Below are positions 50,354-59,474 of a stretch of DNA of 64,000 nucleotides, in pieces. The notes under the pieces were generated by a model that did no database searches, was not told the DNA's origin, and was given only the letters and a program-made list of their open reading frames with translations. A program made the translations under genes and the position numbers. The DNA is from Christensenella sp. UBA7588 (GTDB taxonomy: Bacteria > Bacillota > Clostridia > Christensenellales > CAG-917): assembly GCA_002478945.1 (NCBI GenBank), contig DLKM01000002.1:19741-83740 (forward strand), in the 5' to 3' direction. Within the stretch, counting starts at the first letter, position 1; every line of letters starts with the position of its first letter.

Positions 50354-52096
50354 TCAGTTTGCCAAATTTGCCATATAGGCAAGGTATTGTTCCGCAAGGG
50401 CGGTTGCTTCTGCTTGAGTGGGCTTGCTCGTTGCGACGTAAAATTTGAGCTTCGGCTCCGTTCCGCTCGGGCGGACGCAAATCCAGTCGCCGTTTTCAAG
50501 ATGAATTTTGAAAGCGTTGGTCTTTGGCAGGACAATATCTTCGATTTTTCCGCAAGAGTACGTCTTTTTGCGAGTCACGAAGTCGCTTTGCGCAAGCACT
50601 TTGACTCCTGCGATTTCGGTAAATGCGGTGGCGCGAATTTTGTTCATAATATCCGCCATTTTCTGCATTCCGTCCAGACCGCCGAAGGTTATTGACTTTG
50701 CTTTTTCCACATAGTAACCGAATTTTCGATAAATGCCTTGAAGCACGTCGTATACGCTTATACCTTTGGACTCGAAGTAGCACACCATTTCGGCAAACAT
50801 CATACTTGCGACGACGGCGTCCTTATCTCTTGCGTGCGTGCCGACGAGCGAGCCGTAGCTTTCCTCAAAACCGAACAGGTAGGTGTATTCGCCGTTATCT
50901 TCCCATTCCTTGATTTTTTCTCCGATAAACTTGAATCCCGTAAGCACGTCGAACGTCGTAACGCCGTAGCTTGTCGCAAGCACTCTTGCAAGTTCGGTCG
51001 TGACTATAGTCTTTACGAGTGCGCCGTTTTTGGGCATTGTGCCGCTTTCGGTTTTTCTCAAGAAGATATAGTTGGCAAGCAACACGCCGATTTGATTGCC
51101 GTTGAGAAGCACGAATTTTCCCTCGTCGTTGCGCACGGCAATGCCCATTCTGTCTGCGTCGGGGTCCGTGCCGATAACGATGTCGCTGCCGATTTTATCG
51201 GCAAGTTCCACACCGAGGCGCAGGGTGTCGGCTTCTTCGGGATTTGGAACGCGCACGGTTGAAAACTCAGTATCGGGCAACGCCTGCTCTTTTACGACGT
51301 TGACGGTTATGCCCATTCTCGAGAGGATTTCGGTTACGGGAACGTATCCGCTTCCGTGTACGGGAGTGTAGACGATTTTCACGTCTTTGCCGTATTTTTC
51401 AACCGCTTCGGGAGACAGGGAAAGTTTGCCGATAGTGTCGAAGTAGGCGTTGTCCACGCTCTTGCCTATGACTGTGATATGCGGCGCAACCTCGACGTTG
51501 TCAAGCCCCTTGATGCTTGCCGCAGTCAAAACCGCGTTTTCTTCTTCAATGCCGAAATAAGGGGTTTTATCTATAAATTCCACCACTTTATCCGTCGATT
51601 CAGGCGACATTTGCGCTCCGTCCTCTCCGTAAACTTTGTATCCGTTGTAGATTTTGGGGTTGTGCGAAGCGGTTATCATAACGCCTGCGATTGCGTTCAA
51701 ATGTCTTATTGCAAACGAGCACATCGGGACGGGATGCACCGTGTCGAAAAGGAAAGCCTCGATGCCGTTTTTTGCAAGCACTTTTGCCACTTCAACGGAA
51801 AACTCGCTCGAATATTTGCGCGTGTCGTAGGATATAACGACGCCTCTTTGCATAGCTTCTTTGCCGAGCGTTTTTATGTATTCGGCAAGACCTTGAGTTG
51901 CGCGTTTGACGGTAAAAACGTTCATTCTGTTGGTGCCGACGTCGAGAACGCCTCTCATTCCAGCCGTGCCGAATTGCAGCGGACAGAAAAACATTTCTTT
52001 TTTCTCGTCCTCCGTCAGGGACTGAAGTCTTGCTTTGTCCTCGGCAGAAACTTCGTCGCTTGCGAGCCATTGTTCGTAATTTTTCTGATAATCCAT
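50354..52096 (-). CDS. Phosphoglucomutase/phosphomannomutase family protein
   Basis: A 580-residue alpha-D-phosphohexomutase. The catalytic serine loop is ITASHNPKIYNGYKVYG, the metal loop is GTDPDADRMGI, the sugar loop is GFEESYGSL and the phosphate loop is RPSGTEPKLKFY. At 580 residues it matches the longer PgcA/Pgm type of Bacillota. It would interconvert glucose-6-phosphate and glucose-1-phosphate, linking glycolysis with GlgC and GlgP. AGAGGT precedes the ATG. Confidence 0.93.
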   Translation of the reverse strand: MDYQKNYEQWLASDEVSAEDKARLQSLTEDEKKEMFFCPLQFGTAGMRGVLDVGTNRMNVFTVKRATQGLAEYIKTLGKEAMQRGVVISYDTRKYSSEFSVEVAKVLAKNGIEAFLFDTVHPVPMCSFAIRHLNAIAGVMITASHNPKIYNGYKVYGEDGAQMSPESTDKVVEFIDKTPYFGIEEENAVLTAASIKGLDNVEVAPHITVIGKSVDNAYFDTIGKLSLSPEAVEKYGKDVKIVYTPVHGSGYVPVTEILSRMGITVNVVKEQALPDTEFSTVRVPNPEEADTLRLGVELADKIGSDIVIGTDPDADRMGIAVRNDEGKFVLLNGNQIGVLLANYIFLRKTESGTMPKNGALVKTIVTTELARVLATSYGVTTFDVLTGFKFIGEKIKEWEDNGEYTYLFGFEESYGSLVGTHARDKDAVVASMMFAEMVCYFESKGISVYDVLQGIYRKFGYYVEKAKSITFGGLDGMQKMADIMNKIRATAFTEIAGVKVLAQSDFVTRKKTYSCGKIEDIVLPKTNAFKIHLENGDWICVRPSGTEPKLKFYVATSKPTQAEATALAEQYLAYMANLAN

Positions 52097-52136
52097 AGCA
52101 TACCTCTATGTTTTCGTTTGTTAAATTATACCGCTA

Positions 52137-52961
52137 TCAACCGTCCTGTGTCAATGACGAATGTGACGCTCCTCTCAAAACGATGCGTTTTTGAGGAAAA
52201 TAAGTGTCTTTGCGGATAAGCACGGTTTTTATCAACTTTCCGTTTTCGTAGTATTCCAAAAAGCCTTGCGAGCGCAATCCGTTTTTGCCGTAAGTGTCGA
52301 TAACTTCTTCGTCGGGTTTCAACGATTCGTCTATGCGGTATTCCGTCTCGAAGGGCAGGCTTTCTATTGTTTGGGAACGTCGTCTTATCACGCAGGATTC
52401 CACGCCGTACATCTCGGCTTTGAGATACTTTCCGTCCGTACTCATACTTATCGTTACGGGAGTCGAGAGTGTGTTGACAAACCTGAGGTCGCTTGCGCTC
52501 GACACCATTGCGTCGAAAGACGGCGCAACGTAACTCACGGGCAGAGAATGCGCTCTGACCGACGTTACGGCAAGGTTTGCCAAAAGCGCGCAGTTGTAAA
52601 GGGTGCTGGACACCTGACATACGCCTCCGCCCACGCCCTCGACGAATTCGCCGTCTTTTATGATGTAAGCGGACTTAAAGCCGTTTTCGACGGTGCGCAT
52701 TCCCACCACGTCGTTAAAGGAGAACTCGTCCTCGGGGTATAGCACCGTGCCGTCGATTTTCCGCGCCGCCAAAGCGACGTTGTCTTTGCGGTTTTGTTTG
52801 CTGTCTCCGTAATAGGTCGAAAACTTTGCGATGACTTTGTATTCTTGCGATTTTGCTTTTGCCACTTTATCGCTGTGCATAATTCCTCCGAATGCCGTCA
52901 AAAGAAAAGCAAGCACCGAAAAAATGCAGGCAAATACGGCTGTTTTCCGATATTTTTTCAT
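52137..52961 (-). CDS. VanW-family protein
   Basis: A 274-residue protein with an N-terminal membrane anchor (about 8-28, TAVFACIFSVLAFLLTAFGG). The VanW core reads ARKIDGTVLYPEDEFSFNDVVGMRT...GFVEGVGGGVCQVSSTLYNCALLANL, as in proteins linked to glycopeptide resistance clusters and to spore/cell-wall functions; the biochemical role is unknown. Start taken at ATG 52961; the long in-frame extension upstream is antisense to the ZIP gene and rejected. CATAAT ends six bases before the ATG, a possible leaderless start. Divergent from the ZIP gene. Confidence 0.88.
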   Translation of the reverse strand: MKKYRKTAVFACIFSVLAFLLTAFGGIMHSDKVAKAKSQEYKVIAKFSTYYGDSKQNRKDNVALAARKIDGTVLYPEDEFSFNDVVGMRTVENGFKSAYIIKDGEFVEGVGGGVCQVSSTLYNCALLANLAVTSVRAHSLPVSYVAPSFDAMVSSASDLRFVNTLSTPVTISMSTDGKYLKAEMYGVESCVIRRRSQTIESLPFETEYRIDESLKPDEEVIDTYGKNGLRSQGFLEYYENGKLIKTVLIRKDTYFPQKRIVLRGASHSSLTQDG

Positions 52962-53022
52962 ACCTATATTATGTGTGCAAAAGCAAAAAAGAAACAAAAT
53001 CCGCAATTTTTTACGCAATGGG

Positions 53023-53053
53023 TTGTGAAACGAGCAGTATATGTTATATACTG
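53023..53053 (+). promoter_or_regulatory. ZIP transporter promoter with palindromic operator
   Basis: TTGTGA (53023-53028), 18-bp spacer, TATACT (53047-53052). The -10 box lies inside CAGTATAT-GTT-ATATACTG (53035-53053), a perfect 8-bp inverted repeat, likely the site of a metal-responsive repressor (inference). Confidence 0.65.
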
Positions 53054-53073
53054 TTGAGCGAGAGAGAATAAAA

Positions 53074-53955
53074 ATGAATACTTTAATTTTAATATTATCA
53101 CTGGTCGCAGGCATTGTAGGCACGGGACTCGGCGGTATAATCGGCGTATTGCTCAAAAACAAGGGCAATAAGGTTATGGGCAGAGTCTTGAGTTTCGCAG
53201 GCGGAGTAATGGTCGGCGTAGTTACGTTCGAGATGTTGCCCGAAGCGGTAGGTTTTGCAAAAATCGAGGGCGCGATAGCGCAATCGGGTATATTGATTGC
53301 CGTTTCCGCTTTGATTGTCGGTATGCTCGTTATTTTCGGACTCAACAAAATGATTGACGTCATCGAAAACATGAAGGATACGCACAAAAGCATTGCGGAA
53401 CTGCATCACGAAACCGCCGTTATCGAAGCGAACGACGCATTGAAAGCGGACGGCTCGGCGGCCGTTGCGGTCGTCGGACAAAATATTGCGGCGGCAACGA
53501 GCGTAGACAAAAAGTCGCTTCTCAAAGCAGGCATAATAATGCTTATGGCTATTGCGCTTCACAATCTTCCCGAAGGTATGGCAATAGGCGCAACGGGTGC
53601 CTCCGACGAAAAGACGGGCATACTCATTGCGATTATTATTGCGGTACATAACATTCCTGAAGGTATGGCCATTTCGGCTCCGCTCGCAAGCGGTGGCGTT
53701 AAGGGGTGGAAAACCGTGCTTTTGACAGCTCTTGCGGGCGCGGCAACGGTTCTCGGCGCGGTTATAGGTCTTGTCGTGGGCGGAATAAGCGATTTGGCAA
53801 GCGGAATATGTATGGGGCTTGCCGGCGGAGCGATGCTCTACGTTACGTTTTGCGAGATACTTCCGCAATCAATACTTATGGAAGAAGGCAGAGTGCCTGC
53901 CGTCAGTATGCTCGTGGGGATAATCTGTTCGATGATATTCGTATTTGCGTTTTAG
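53074..53955 (+). CDS. ZIP-family metal transporter
   Basis: A 293-residue membrane protein with eight predicted helices. The two metal-binding helices read ALHNLPEGMAIG and AVHNIPEGMAI, the ZIP signature; a loop with HKSIAELHHET lies between helices 3 and 4. It probably imports zinc or a similar divalent cation. Start at ATG 53074; an upstream in-frame ATG (53041) lies within the operator and is rejected. It is followed eight bases later by birA. Confidence 0.93.
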   Translation: MNTLILILSLVAGIVGTGLGGIIGVLLKNKGNKVMGRVLSFAGGVMVGVVTFEMLPEAVGFAKIEGAIAQSGILIAVSALIVGMLVIFGLNKMIDVIENMKDTHKSIAELHHETAVIEANDALKADGSAAVAVVGQNIAAATSVDKKSLLKAGIIMLMAIALHNLPEGMAIGATGASDEKTGILIAIIIAVHNIPEGMAISAPLASGGVKGWKTVLLTALAGAATVLGAVIGLVVGGISDLASGICMGLAGGAMLYVTFCEILPQSILMEEGRVPAVSMLVGIICSMIFVFAF

Positions 53956-53963
53956 AGGTCTGA

Positions 53964-54728
53964 ATGAAAAACGTGCTTTCAAAAGAGGGAATAAAACGGT
54001 ATCTCGTTTCGTCGCTCGACGTCGAAGCGTACGACAGCGTGACCTCAACCAACGATTTGGCAAAGGATATGGCAAAATCGGGAGCGAAAGACGTTTTGCT
54101 CGTCGCAAGGGAACAGACGAAAGGCAGGGGAAGATTTGCCCGTAAGTTTTATTCTCCCAAAGACGCGGGCGTGTATTTCAGCCTGATAATCGAGCCGACT
54201 TGCAAAGAAGAAACGGCGTATATCACGCCTATGTGCGCCGTTGCGGCAGCCGACGCGATACGCGCCGTTTGCGAGAAAAACGCCTTGATAAAATGGGTCA
54301 ACGATATTTATATCGAGCAAAAAAAGTGCGTCGGAATACTTTGCGAGGGCGTGTCGTCGCACGGAGCGGAGATTGACAGAGTTGTGTGCGGAATCGGCGT
54401 GAATATTCGTCCCAAAGACGGCGGAGTCGACGAGGAAATCAAAGACGTGGCGGGATTCGTCGGGGAAAAAGACGACGTGTCCAATCTGCTCGTCGCGACG
54501 ATTTGCGACAATCTTATGAGATTGCACGAAAGTTTTGACGAACATTATATCTCGTCGCGCTACAAAGAAATGTCGATGCTTATAGGAAAGAGAGTCGAAG
54601 TCTCGAAATTCGACGAAAGCAAACCTGCCGTTGTCAGAAACATCGATGAAAAGTGCCGTCTCGTGGTCGTTTACGACAACGGAAGCGTCGAAACGCTCGA
54701 CGTAGGCGACGTAAGGATAAAGATTTGA
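53964..54728 (+). CDS. birA: Biotin-[acetyl-CoA-carboxylase] ligase (catalytic type, no HTH)
   Basis: Attaches biotin to carboxylases. It has 254 residues: biotin-binding SVTSTNDLAKD, the biotinyl-AMP loop TKGRGRFARKF, KWVNDIYI and the C-terminal SH3-like domain. The N-terminal DNA-binding domain of E. coli BirA is absent, so it should not act as a repressor. It overlaps bioY by four bases. Confidence 0.95.
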   Translation: MKNVLSKEGIKRYLVSSLDVEAYDSVTSTNDLAKDMAKSGAKDVLLVAREQTKGRGRFARKFYSPKDAGVYFSLIIEPTCKEETAYITPMCAVAAADAIRAVCEKNALIKWVNDIYIEQKKCVGILCEGVSSHGAEIDRVVCGIGVNIRPKDGGVDEEIKDVAGFVGEKDDVSNLLVATICDNLMRLHESFDEHYISSRYKEMSMLIGKRVEVSKFDESKPAVVRNIDEKCRLVVVYDNGSVETLDVGDVRIKI

Positions 54729-55372
54729 AAAAGTTTTCTGCAAAAAGCACGTCGAGGACGTTGCGCCTCGTCAGAATAGCCGTTTTTCTCGCACTCATCA
54801 TTGTGGGTGCGTTTATAAAGTTCCCGATAGGAATAGTTCCCGTTTCTATGCAGTTTGCGTTTTGTATGTTCGCAGGGTTGATGCTCGGCGGTACGGACGC
54901 GCTTATCTGCGTTGCGCTGTACATCGTTATGGGGCTTATCGGCATACCCGTGTTTTCTGCAGGCGGCGGCGTGTTTTACGTCTTGCAACCCACGTTCGGA
55001 TATATTCTCGGTTTCCTTATCGGCGCACCCGTTTGCGGATACGTTGCGAGAGGTTTTAAGAATGAGGCGCGTCCGTCGTTCGGGCGTATGCTGGCAGGCG
55101 CGTTTTGCGCATTGGCAATCGTGTATTCGATAGGCGTGTTTTATATGTATCTTATGCTCAATTTTTACGTCGGCAAGGCTATGTCGATGTCTAAAGCGTG
55201 GATGGCAGGTTGCGCCGTGTTTTTACCTACGGACGTTTCTTGGTGCGTCGTAGGGACAGTCGTGTCTTATCGCGTACTCAAAAGACTGTATCCGCTCGGC
55301 GGTTCAGTCAAGAAGTATTCGGGATACGAGTATTTCAGACAGACTGCGGACGAGTCGGACGAAAGCCGATAA
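54725..55372 (+). CDS. bioY: Biotin transporter BioY
   Basis: S-component of the biotin ECF transporter. It has 215 residues with about six helices. The motifs VGAFIKFPIGIVPVSMQFAF, LGGTDALICVALYIVMGLIGIPVF and GGGVFYVLQPTFGYILGF match BioY. The start is TTG at 54725 after AAGGATAAAGA, overlapping the birA stop (TTGA). No biotin synthesis genes are visible, so the pair points to biotin salvage. Confidence 0.93.
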   Translation: MKKFSAKSTSRTLRLVRIAVFLALIIVGAFIKFPIGIVPVSMQFAFCMFAGLMLGGTDALICVALYIVMGLIGIPVFSAGGGVFYVLQPTFGYILGFLIGAPVCGYVARGFKNEARPSFGRMLAGAFCALAIVYSIGVFYMYLMLNFYVGKAMSMSKAWMAGCAVFLPTDVSWCVVGTVVSYRVLKRLYPLGGSVKKYSGYEYFRQTADESDESR

Positions 55373-55455
55373 AATATATTGCTTTTTCAAAGCCGAACGA
55401 CGTCGATTTGCCTGTCGAGGCAGGTAAAATATGCGCTCAAACGCACTTTTTGCTA

Positions 55456-55484
55456 TTGTAAATAAGTGCCGAATGTGTTATTAT
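55456..55484 (+). promoter_or_regulatory. Promoter of the first DUF2804 gene
   Basis: TTGTAA (55456-55461), 17-bp spacer, TATTAT (55479-55484), about 30 bases before the ATG at 55515. Confidence 0.55.
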
Positions 55485-55514
55485 TGTTTATATTAAACTT
55501 AATAGGAGACTATT

Positions 55515-56552
55515 ATGCAACACGAAATTACTCAACCTACCGATTTGTTGAACGCAGAGGGTAATATCCTCGAACCGGGTTACGCGAAAAAAATGCTCTA
55601 CAATTATAATCGCGAAAACGTGAAAGCACCCAAAACTCGTTTGAAAGAGTGGGATTATTACTATATTTCCAACAAAGAGTTTGCGCTTTGCCTCACGATA
55701 AGCGATATGGGATTTATCGGCGCATTGAGCCTCACGGTTATGGATTTTGTCACTCCTGCGCAATTTACCAATTCCGCAGTCTGCCTGTTCCCGATGGGAA
55801 AATTCAATATGCCTCGCACGAGCGAAAAGGGCGATTGCGCGTGGAAAATCGGCAAGGTTGAAATGAAATTCGAAAACGACGGAGAAAAACGTCATCTCAC
55901 AGGCGTTTATCCCAACGCCGACAAGATGGGAACGACCGTGAAGTGGGACGTCGTCATCGACGAAGTACCCGAAGAAAGTATGGTCATCGCAACGCCGTTT
56001 GACAAAGCAAAACACTTCTATTTCAATCAAAAAATCAACTGTATGAGAGCAAGTGGCAGTTTCTGGCTCGGAGACAAAGAGTGCAAGTTCGATTCGTCCG
56101 ACAGCCTTGCCACGCTTGACTGGGGACGCGGCGTTTGGACTTACGACAATACTTGGTATTGGGGCAGTTTGCAAACTCGTCTCAAAGACGGTTCGACTTT
56201 CGGCTGGAACATCGGCTACGGTTTCGGAAACACCGAAGCGGCAGGCGAAGATATGTTCTTCTATAACGGCAAATCTCACAAAATCGGTCGCACCGAGTTT
56301 ATTATCCCCGGCGACAAAGAGGGCGAGCCGAGATATATGGAAGACTGGAAGTTCGTCAGCGACGACGGTCGTCTCGACTGCACGTTCCACCCGCTTATCG
56401 ACCGTTACGAGCCGTTTGACCTCAAGGTTATGTGTATGATTCCTCATCAGGTTTTCGGTTACGTTTCGGGAAAATGCGTGCTTGACGACGGCACCGTTAT
56501 CGAGCTTGACAACGAACTCGGCTTTGCCGAAAAGGTGCATAACAAGTGGTAA
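55515..56552 (+). CDS. DUF2804 family protein (first)
   Basis: A 345-residue soluble protein. The block LATLDWGRGVWTYDNTWYWGSLQTRL is characteristic of DUF2804, a beta-rich family related in fold to lipocalin-like AttH proteins; function unknown. No signal peptide. The ribosome site is AATAGGAGACT. It is followed by the hypothetical gene at 56604, possibly co-transcribed. A second DUF2804 protein lies at 60080-61165. Confidence 0.88.
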   Translation: MQHEITQPTDLLNAEGNILEPGYAKKMLYNYNRENVKAPKTRLKEWDYYYISNKEFALCLTISDMGFIGALSLTVMDFVTPAQFTNSAVCLFPMGKFNMPRTSEKGDCAWKIGKVEMKFENDGEKRHLTGVYPNADKMGTTVKWDVVIDEVPEESMVIATPFDKAKHFYFNQKINCMRASGSFWLGDKECKFDSSDSLATLDWGRGVWTYDNTWYWGSLQTRLKDGSTFGWNIGYGFGNTEAAGEDMFFYNGKSHKIGRTEFIIPGDKEGEPRYMEDWKFVSDDGRLDCTFHPLIDRYEPFDLKVMCMIPHQVFGYVSGKCVLDDGTVIELDNELGFAEKVHNKW

Positions 56553-56603
56553 AATTGCAAGCGCAAGGCTTGCAAAGCAATCTCGCTTTAGTTTGAGGTA
56601 AAT

Positions 56604-57326
56604 ATGGAATACAACGGAGAAGGTATACACGCGCTCGTTTGCGCCGTGGAAGATTTGCAAAAATCCAATTTGATTTTCGTCGACAGAAAAATCAAACCGC
56701 TTTTGAAATGCCTCGCATATTATCCGGAGTTCCGCAAGGTTTTGTCTTTGTGCAATCAAGGCTTCGATTACGACGCGGAAAAGCGCAAAGCGTTTGCAAA
56801 ACTCGGAGACAGCGATATTTTCCGTTTGCCCAAAAATCCCAAAACGCTCGTGGCGTTGATTTCAAATATGCTCGTCGAGTTTGACTCGGGCAGTATGGAC
56901 GTGGTTACTTTTTCAAGCAGGTTTTTCCCGACGGAAACGAAGCAGGCAAGTTTCGAGCAGTTCTGCACGAGAGTTATCGAACCGTTCAAACTTACGCTCG
57001 TCAGCCTCGTCGTGGACGGCGTTGAGGAGGACGTGCAGACGGTGGAAAGAACGGTTGAGTTTGCCTCGAGCGGACTTCAACAACAGACGGAGTATCTGCT
57101 GGTCGCAATTTACAACGCCGTGCAGGACGCACAAATGGACGAAGCGGACAGACAGGATTATATGATTATGCTCGAAGGTTTTGCAGCCGCTCTCGACGCA
57201 AGAGATTCGCTTATGATAAAGGCGGTATGGCTCGGGCTTAAAAAAGCGCTTTCCGCTCAAAAACTTTGTGCGAAAGAGATAGAAAAAGTCAACGATACGT
57301 TGCGCCTGTATCTGGTAACGAAATAA
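56604..57326 (+). CDS. Hypothetical protein
   Basis: A 240-residue soluble, mostly helical protein not recognised from any family. It has no signal peptide, membrane helix or metal motif. The start follows TTTGAGGTAA. The N-terminal part reads HALVCAVEDLQKSNLIFVDRKIKPLLKCLAYYPEF; the C-terminal half has helices such as DYMIMLEGFAAALDARDSL. A strong in-phase open antisense frame reflects codon bias, not a second gene. The gene lies between DUF2804 and the LCAT-like lipoprotein gene and ends in a terminator. Confidence 0.75.
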   Translation: MEYNGEGIHALVCAVEDLQKSNLIFVDRKIKPLLKCLAYYPEFRKVLSLCNQGFDYDAEKRKAFAKLGDSDIFRLPKNPKTLVALISNMLVEFDSGSMDVVTFSSRFFPTETKQASFEQFCTRVIEPFKLTLVSLVVDGVEEDVQTVERTVEFASSGLQQQTEYLLVAIYNAVQDAQMDEADRQDYMIMLEGFAAALDARDSLMIKAVWLGLKKALSAQKLCAKEIEKVNDTLRLYLVTK

Positions 57327-57338
57327 AACGAAAAGAAT

Positions 57339-57386
57339 AAAACGAGGGTTTATCTTGCAAGAACAGAAAGATTAACCCTTGTTTTT
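57339..57386 (+). terminator. Terminator after the hypothetical gene
   Basis: ACGAGGGTTTATCTT pairs with AAGATTAACCCTTGT around a ~10-base loop, followed by TTTT. Confidence 0.7.
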
Positions 57387-57403
57387 GTATAATGAGGAAG
57401 ATT

Positions 57404-58933
57404 ATGAAAGGAAAGAAAATTGTTGTCGTATTGCTTGCGCTCTGCGTGCTTTGGGTTGCGAGCCTCTCTTTGGTCGCGTGCGGAGAGCGCGAGGAGGACG
57501 GAAGCGTAGAAGTGCCGCAAAAAGATAAAGCCATAATATACGTTACGGCGTTGTTTGCAGGCGGTCTTTACGACAAGGAAACGCAAGAGGCTAAATGGGA
57601 ACCCTTCAAAACGGAAATCGACGCCGCCAAAGTTATGACGGGCGAGATTCCTATCAGCGAGATTTTGGAAATATACGATGAAGAACTTCCCGACATCGTA
57701 ACGCTCGTTACGGAGGCACTCGATTACACACCGGGTTCCTTGCTTTGGGATTTGACGCTCGACAACGACGGCAACGGTTACAATCCCAACGTCGTGCCCG
57801 CCAACGATTTGCCCAAATATATGGATATTGACTACGGCGTGTTTGGAATCTACCGCAACTTCGCAGACAATATCTCCAAAAAATACGGCGACGAATACGA
57901 CGTGTTCGTATACAATCAGGACTGGCGCATATCTCCTGCAAAGAGTGCGCAGGAACTTGAAAATTATATCAATCGCAAGGGCTATAAAGACGTTATTTTT
58001 ATGTCGCACAGTATGGGCGCGCCCGTAGTCAACAACTACCTTGCAAGAAGCCAAGCCAACAGAGACAAGGTCAAACTTTATATGGGATTTGCACCTGCAA
58101 CGCTCGGTTCGTTCGACGCTTTGGCGGCACTTGCCTGTCCCGACGTGTACGTCAACAACTTTTTGGAAGGCGTCGATTTGAGCGGACTTCCGTCTTGGAT
58201 AAACATCAATAATATCGTTGGGTCTTTCCTCAACGGAGAACTCGGAGATTTCTTCCGCAACAACCAAGGACTTATGTCGCTCGTGCCGTCGTGGCAACTT
58301 ATCGATTCCGACCAATACGACGACATTTATCCCGCAATCAGCGTAGACGACGAGCCGATAACGTCCAAAGAGCAACTTTACGAACTTTACGCTTCGATGC
58401 GTTGGGCAAAATATCTCACTCCCAAAACGCAAGAGGAAAAAGAAAGCCCCGATTACGACGGTCTTTTGTACAACAGAGTGCTTGCAACCGAAGGCCAGCC
58501 TGCCGATAAGGACGGTTATCGCATCAAAGACTTTGCGGCTAATCTTTCCGATTATTTCGACGGTATGTTCGTAAACGGCAAAATCGCGTCCGAAAGCGTC
58601 AATTCTTATTACTTCCTCGGCACGAATATGTACAATACCATTACGGGAATGAATCTTACCACCAAAACCGACGCGCAAGGCAACGTGCTTTACGACGAGT
58701 ACGGTTGCGTCCAATACGATTACGAATTGCTTACGGGCTACGGCACGGGCAAGATGGGCGACGGTACCGTTCCGTATTACAGCTCTATCGGCGGCAATAC
58801 CGCAACGCCTGAATACATATCTTCGCTCGGGGACAGACTCGTCGAATTGTCGGGTAAAAACCACGGTATCGTCGGATGCAGTTGGGATTTGCTCGGAACT
58901 TACGTTATGAATTTGCTCGAGCAATACGCATAA
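57404..58933 (+). CDS. LCAT-like alpha/beta-hydrolase lipoprotein
   Basis: A 509-residue secreted lipoprotein. The signal peptide ends in lipobox LVAC (Cys26). The hydrolase fold resembles the lecithin:cholesterol acyltransferase family: nucleophile in FMSHSMGAPVV (Ser near 200), Asp in GDGTVPYYSS and His in KNHGIVG. It probably cleaves or transfers an acyl group from a lipid at the cell surface; the substrate is unknown. Start taken at ATG 57404 after GAGGAAG; an ATG at 57392 overlaps a TATAAT (57388-57393) and is less likely. Confidence 0.85.
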   Translation: MKGKKIVVVLLALCVLWVASLSLVACGEREEDGSVEVPQKDKAIIYVTALFAGGLYDKETQEAKWEPFKTEIDAAKVMTGEIPISEILEIYDEELPDIVTLVTEALDYTPGSLLWDLTLDNDGNGYNPNVVPANDLPKYMDIDYGVFGIYRNFADNISKKYGDEYDVFVYNQDWRISPAKSAQELENYINRKGYKDVIFMSHSMGAPVVNNYLARSQANRDKVKLYMGFAPATLGSFDALAALACPDVYVNNFLEGVDLSGLPSWININNIVGSFLNGELGDFFRNNQGLMSLVPSWQLIDSDQYDDIYPAISVDDEPITSKEQLYELYASMRWAKYLTPKTQEEKESPDYDGLLYNRVLATEGQPADKDGYRIKDFAANLSDYFDGMFVNGKIASESVNSYYFLGTNMYNTITGMNLTTKTDAQGNVLYDEYGCVQYDYELLTGYGTGKMGDGTVPYYSSIGGNTATPEYISSLGDRLVELSGKNHGIVGCSWDLLGTYVMNLLEQYA

Positions 58934-58969
58934 TAATCGTTATTGCCTGTAACTTAACAGAAACTATAA

Positions 58970-58998
58970 AAAACAGCGCGATTTCGCGCTGTTTTTTT
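58970..58998 (+). terminator. Terminator after the LCAT-like gene
   Basis: AACAGCGCGA-TT-TCGCGCTGTT followed by a T-run. Confidence 0.88.
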
Positions 58999-59024
58999 GT
59001 GACGTTTTTTCAATAAAGAAATCA

Positions 59025-59279
59025 TCATTTACCGTATTTTCGGAAAATTTGCAGATATTCGGCTGTCTTTGTGCCGAATTCGTCCTCGAGTCCCAAAATG
59101 CAATCGGCGGAAACGTCAAAAATACAACAAAGTTTTTTCAGACTCTCGACGTCGGGTTGCGTGCGACCTTGCTCCCACGACGCATAGCAGTTGGGAGAAA
59201 CGCACAAAATCGTATATACGTCTTTTTGCGTCATATTGCGTGATATTCGTATTTGTTTTAGATTTTCGCCGAATTTCAT
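59025..59279 (-). CDS. XRE-family HTH regulator (orphan)
   Basis: An 84-residue regulator: MKFGENLKQIRISRNMTQKDVYTILCVSPNCYASWEQGRTQP, then LKKLCCIFDVSADCILGLEDEFG. Start chosen at ATG 59279; TATTAT ends six bases upstream and no ribosome site exists, so it appears leaderless. A 30-residue upstream extension runs through two operator-like repeats and is rejected. No divergent partner is present; the tandem repeat array lies behind it. Confidence 0.85.
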   Translation of the reverse strand: MKFGENLKQIRISRNMTQKDVYTILCVSPNCYASWEQGRTQPDVESLKKLCCIFDVSADCILGLEDEFGTKTAEYLQIFRKYGK

Positions 59280-59300
59280 AACGTCATAATATACGATTAT

Positions 59301-59333
59301 ACCCAAAATGGGTTGACGATACCCAAAACGGGT
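59301..59333. promoter_or_regulatory. Two 13-bp dyads 20 bp apart upstream of the orphan XRE gene
   Basis: ACCCAAAATGGGT (59301-59313) and ACCCAAAACGGGT (59321-59333), each ACCC...GGGT, start 20 bp apart (two helical turns). They overlap the region where the XRE promoter must lie, indicating autoregulation. Confidence 0.7.
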
Positions 59334-59405
59334 AGTAATATATAAACGAATAAGCCATCCGATAACCAATGGTTTTATTCAATCCTCCGGAGTAATAAGA
59401 CTCCA

Positions 59406-59441
59406 AAGGAAATAGCGTCGATAGCGACGCTATTTCCTTTT
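59406..59441. terminator. Hairpin terminator
   Basis: AAGGAAATAGCGTCG-ATAG-CGACGCTATTTCCTT followed by TT. It sits between the XRE promoter region and the tandem array, so it may end transcription running leftward out of the array. Confidence 0.65.
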
Positions 59442-59474
59442 CTATGAAACGAAGCGACATAAAAGCAATATGAT

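Noticed and set aside
52962..53393. N-terminal extension of the VanW protein
   Set aside because: It runs antisense through the ZIP gene and the divergent promoter region; the ATG at 52961 starts a normal membrane anchor.
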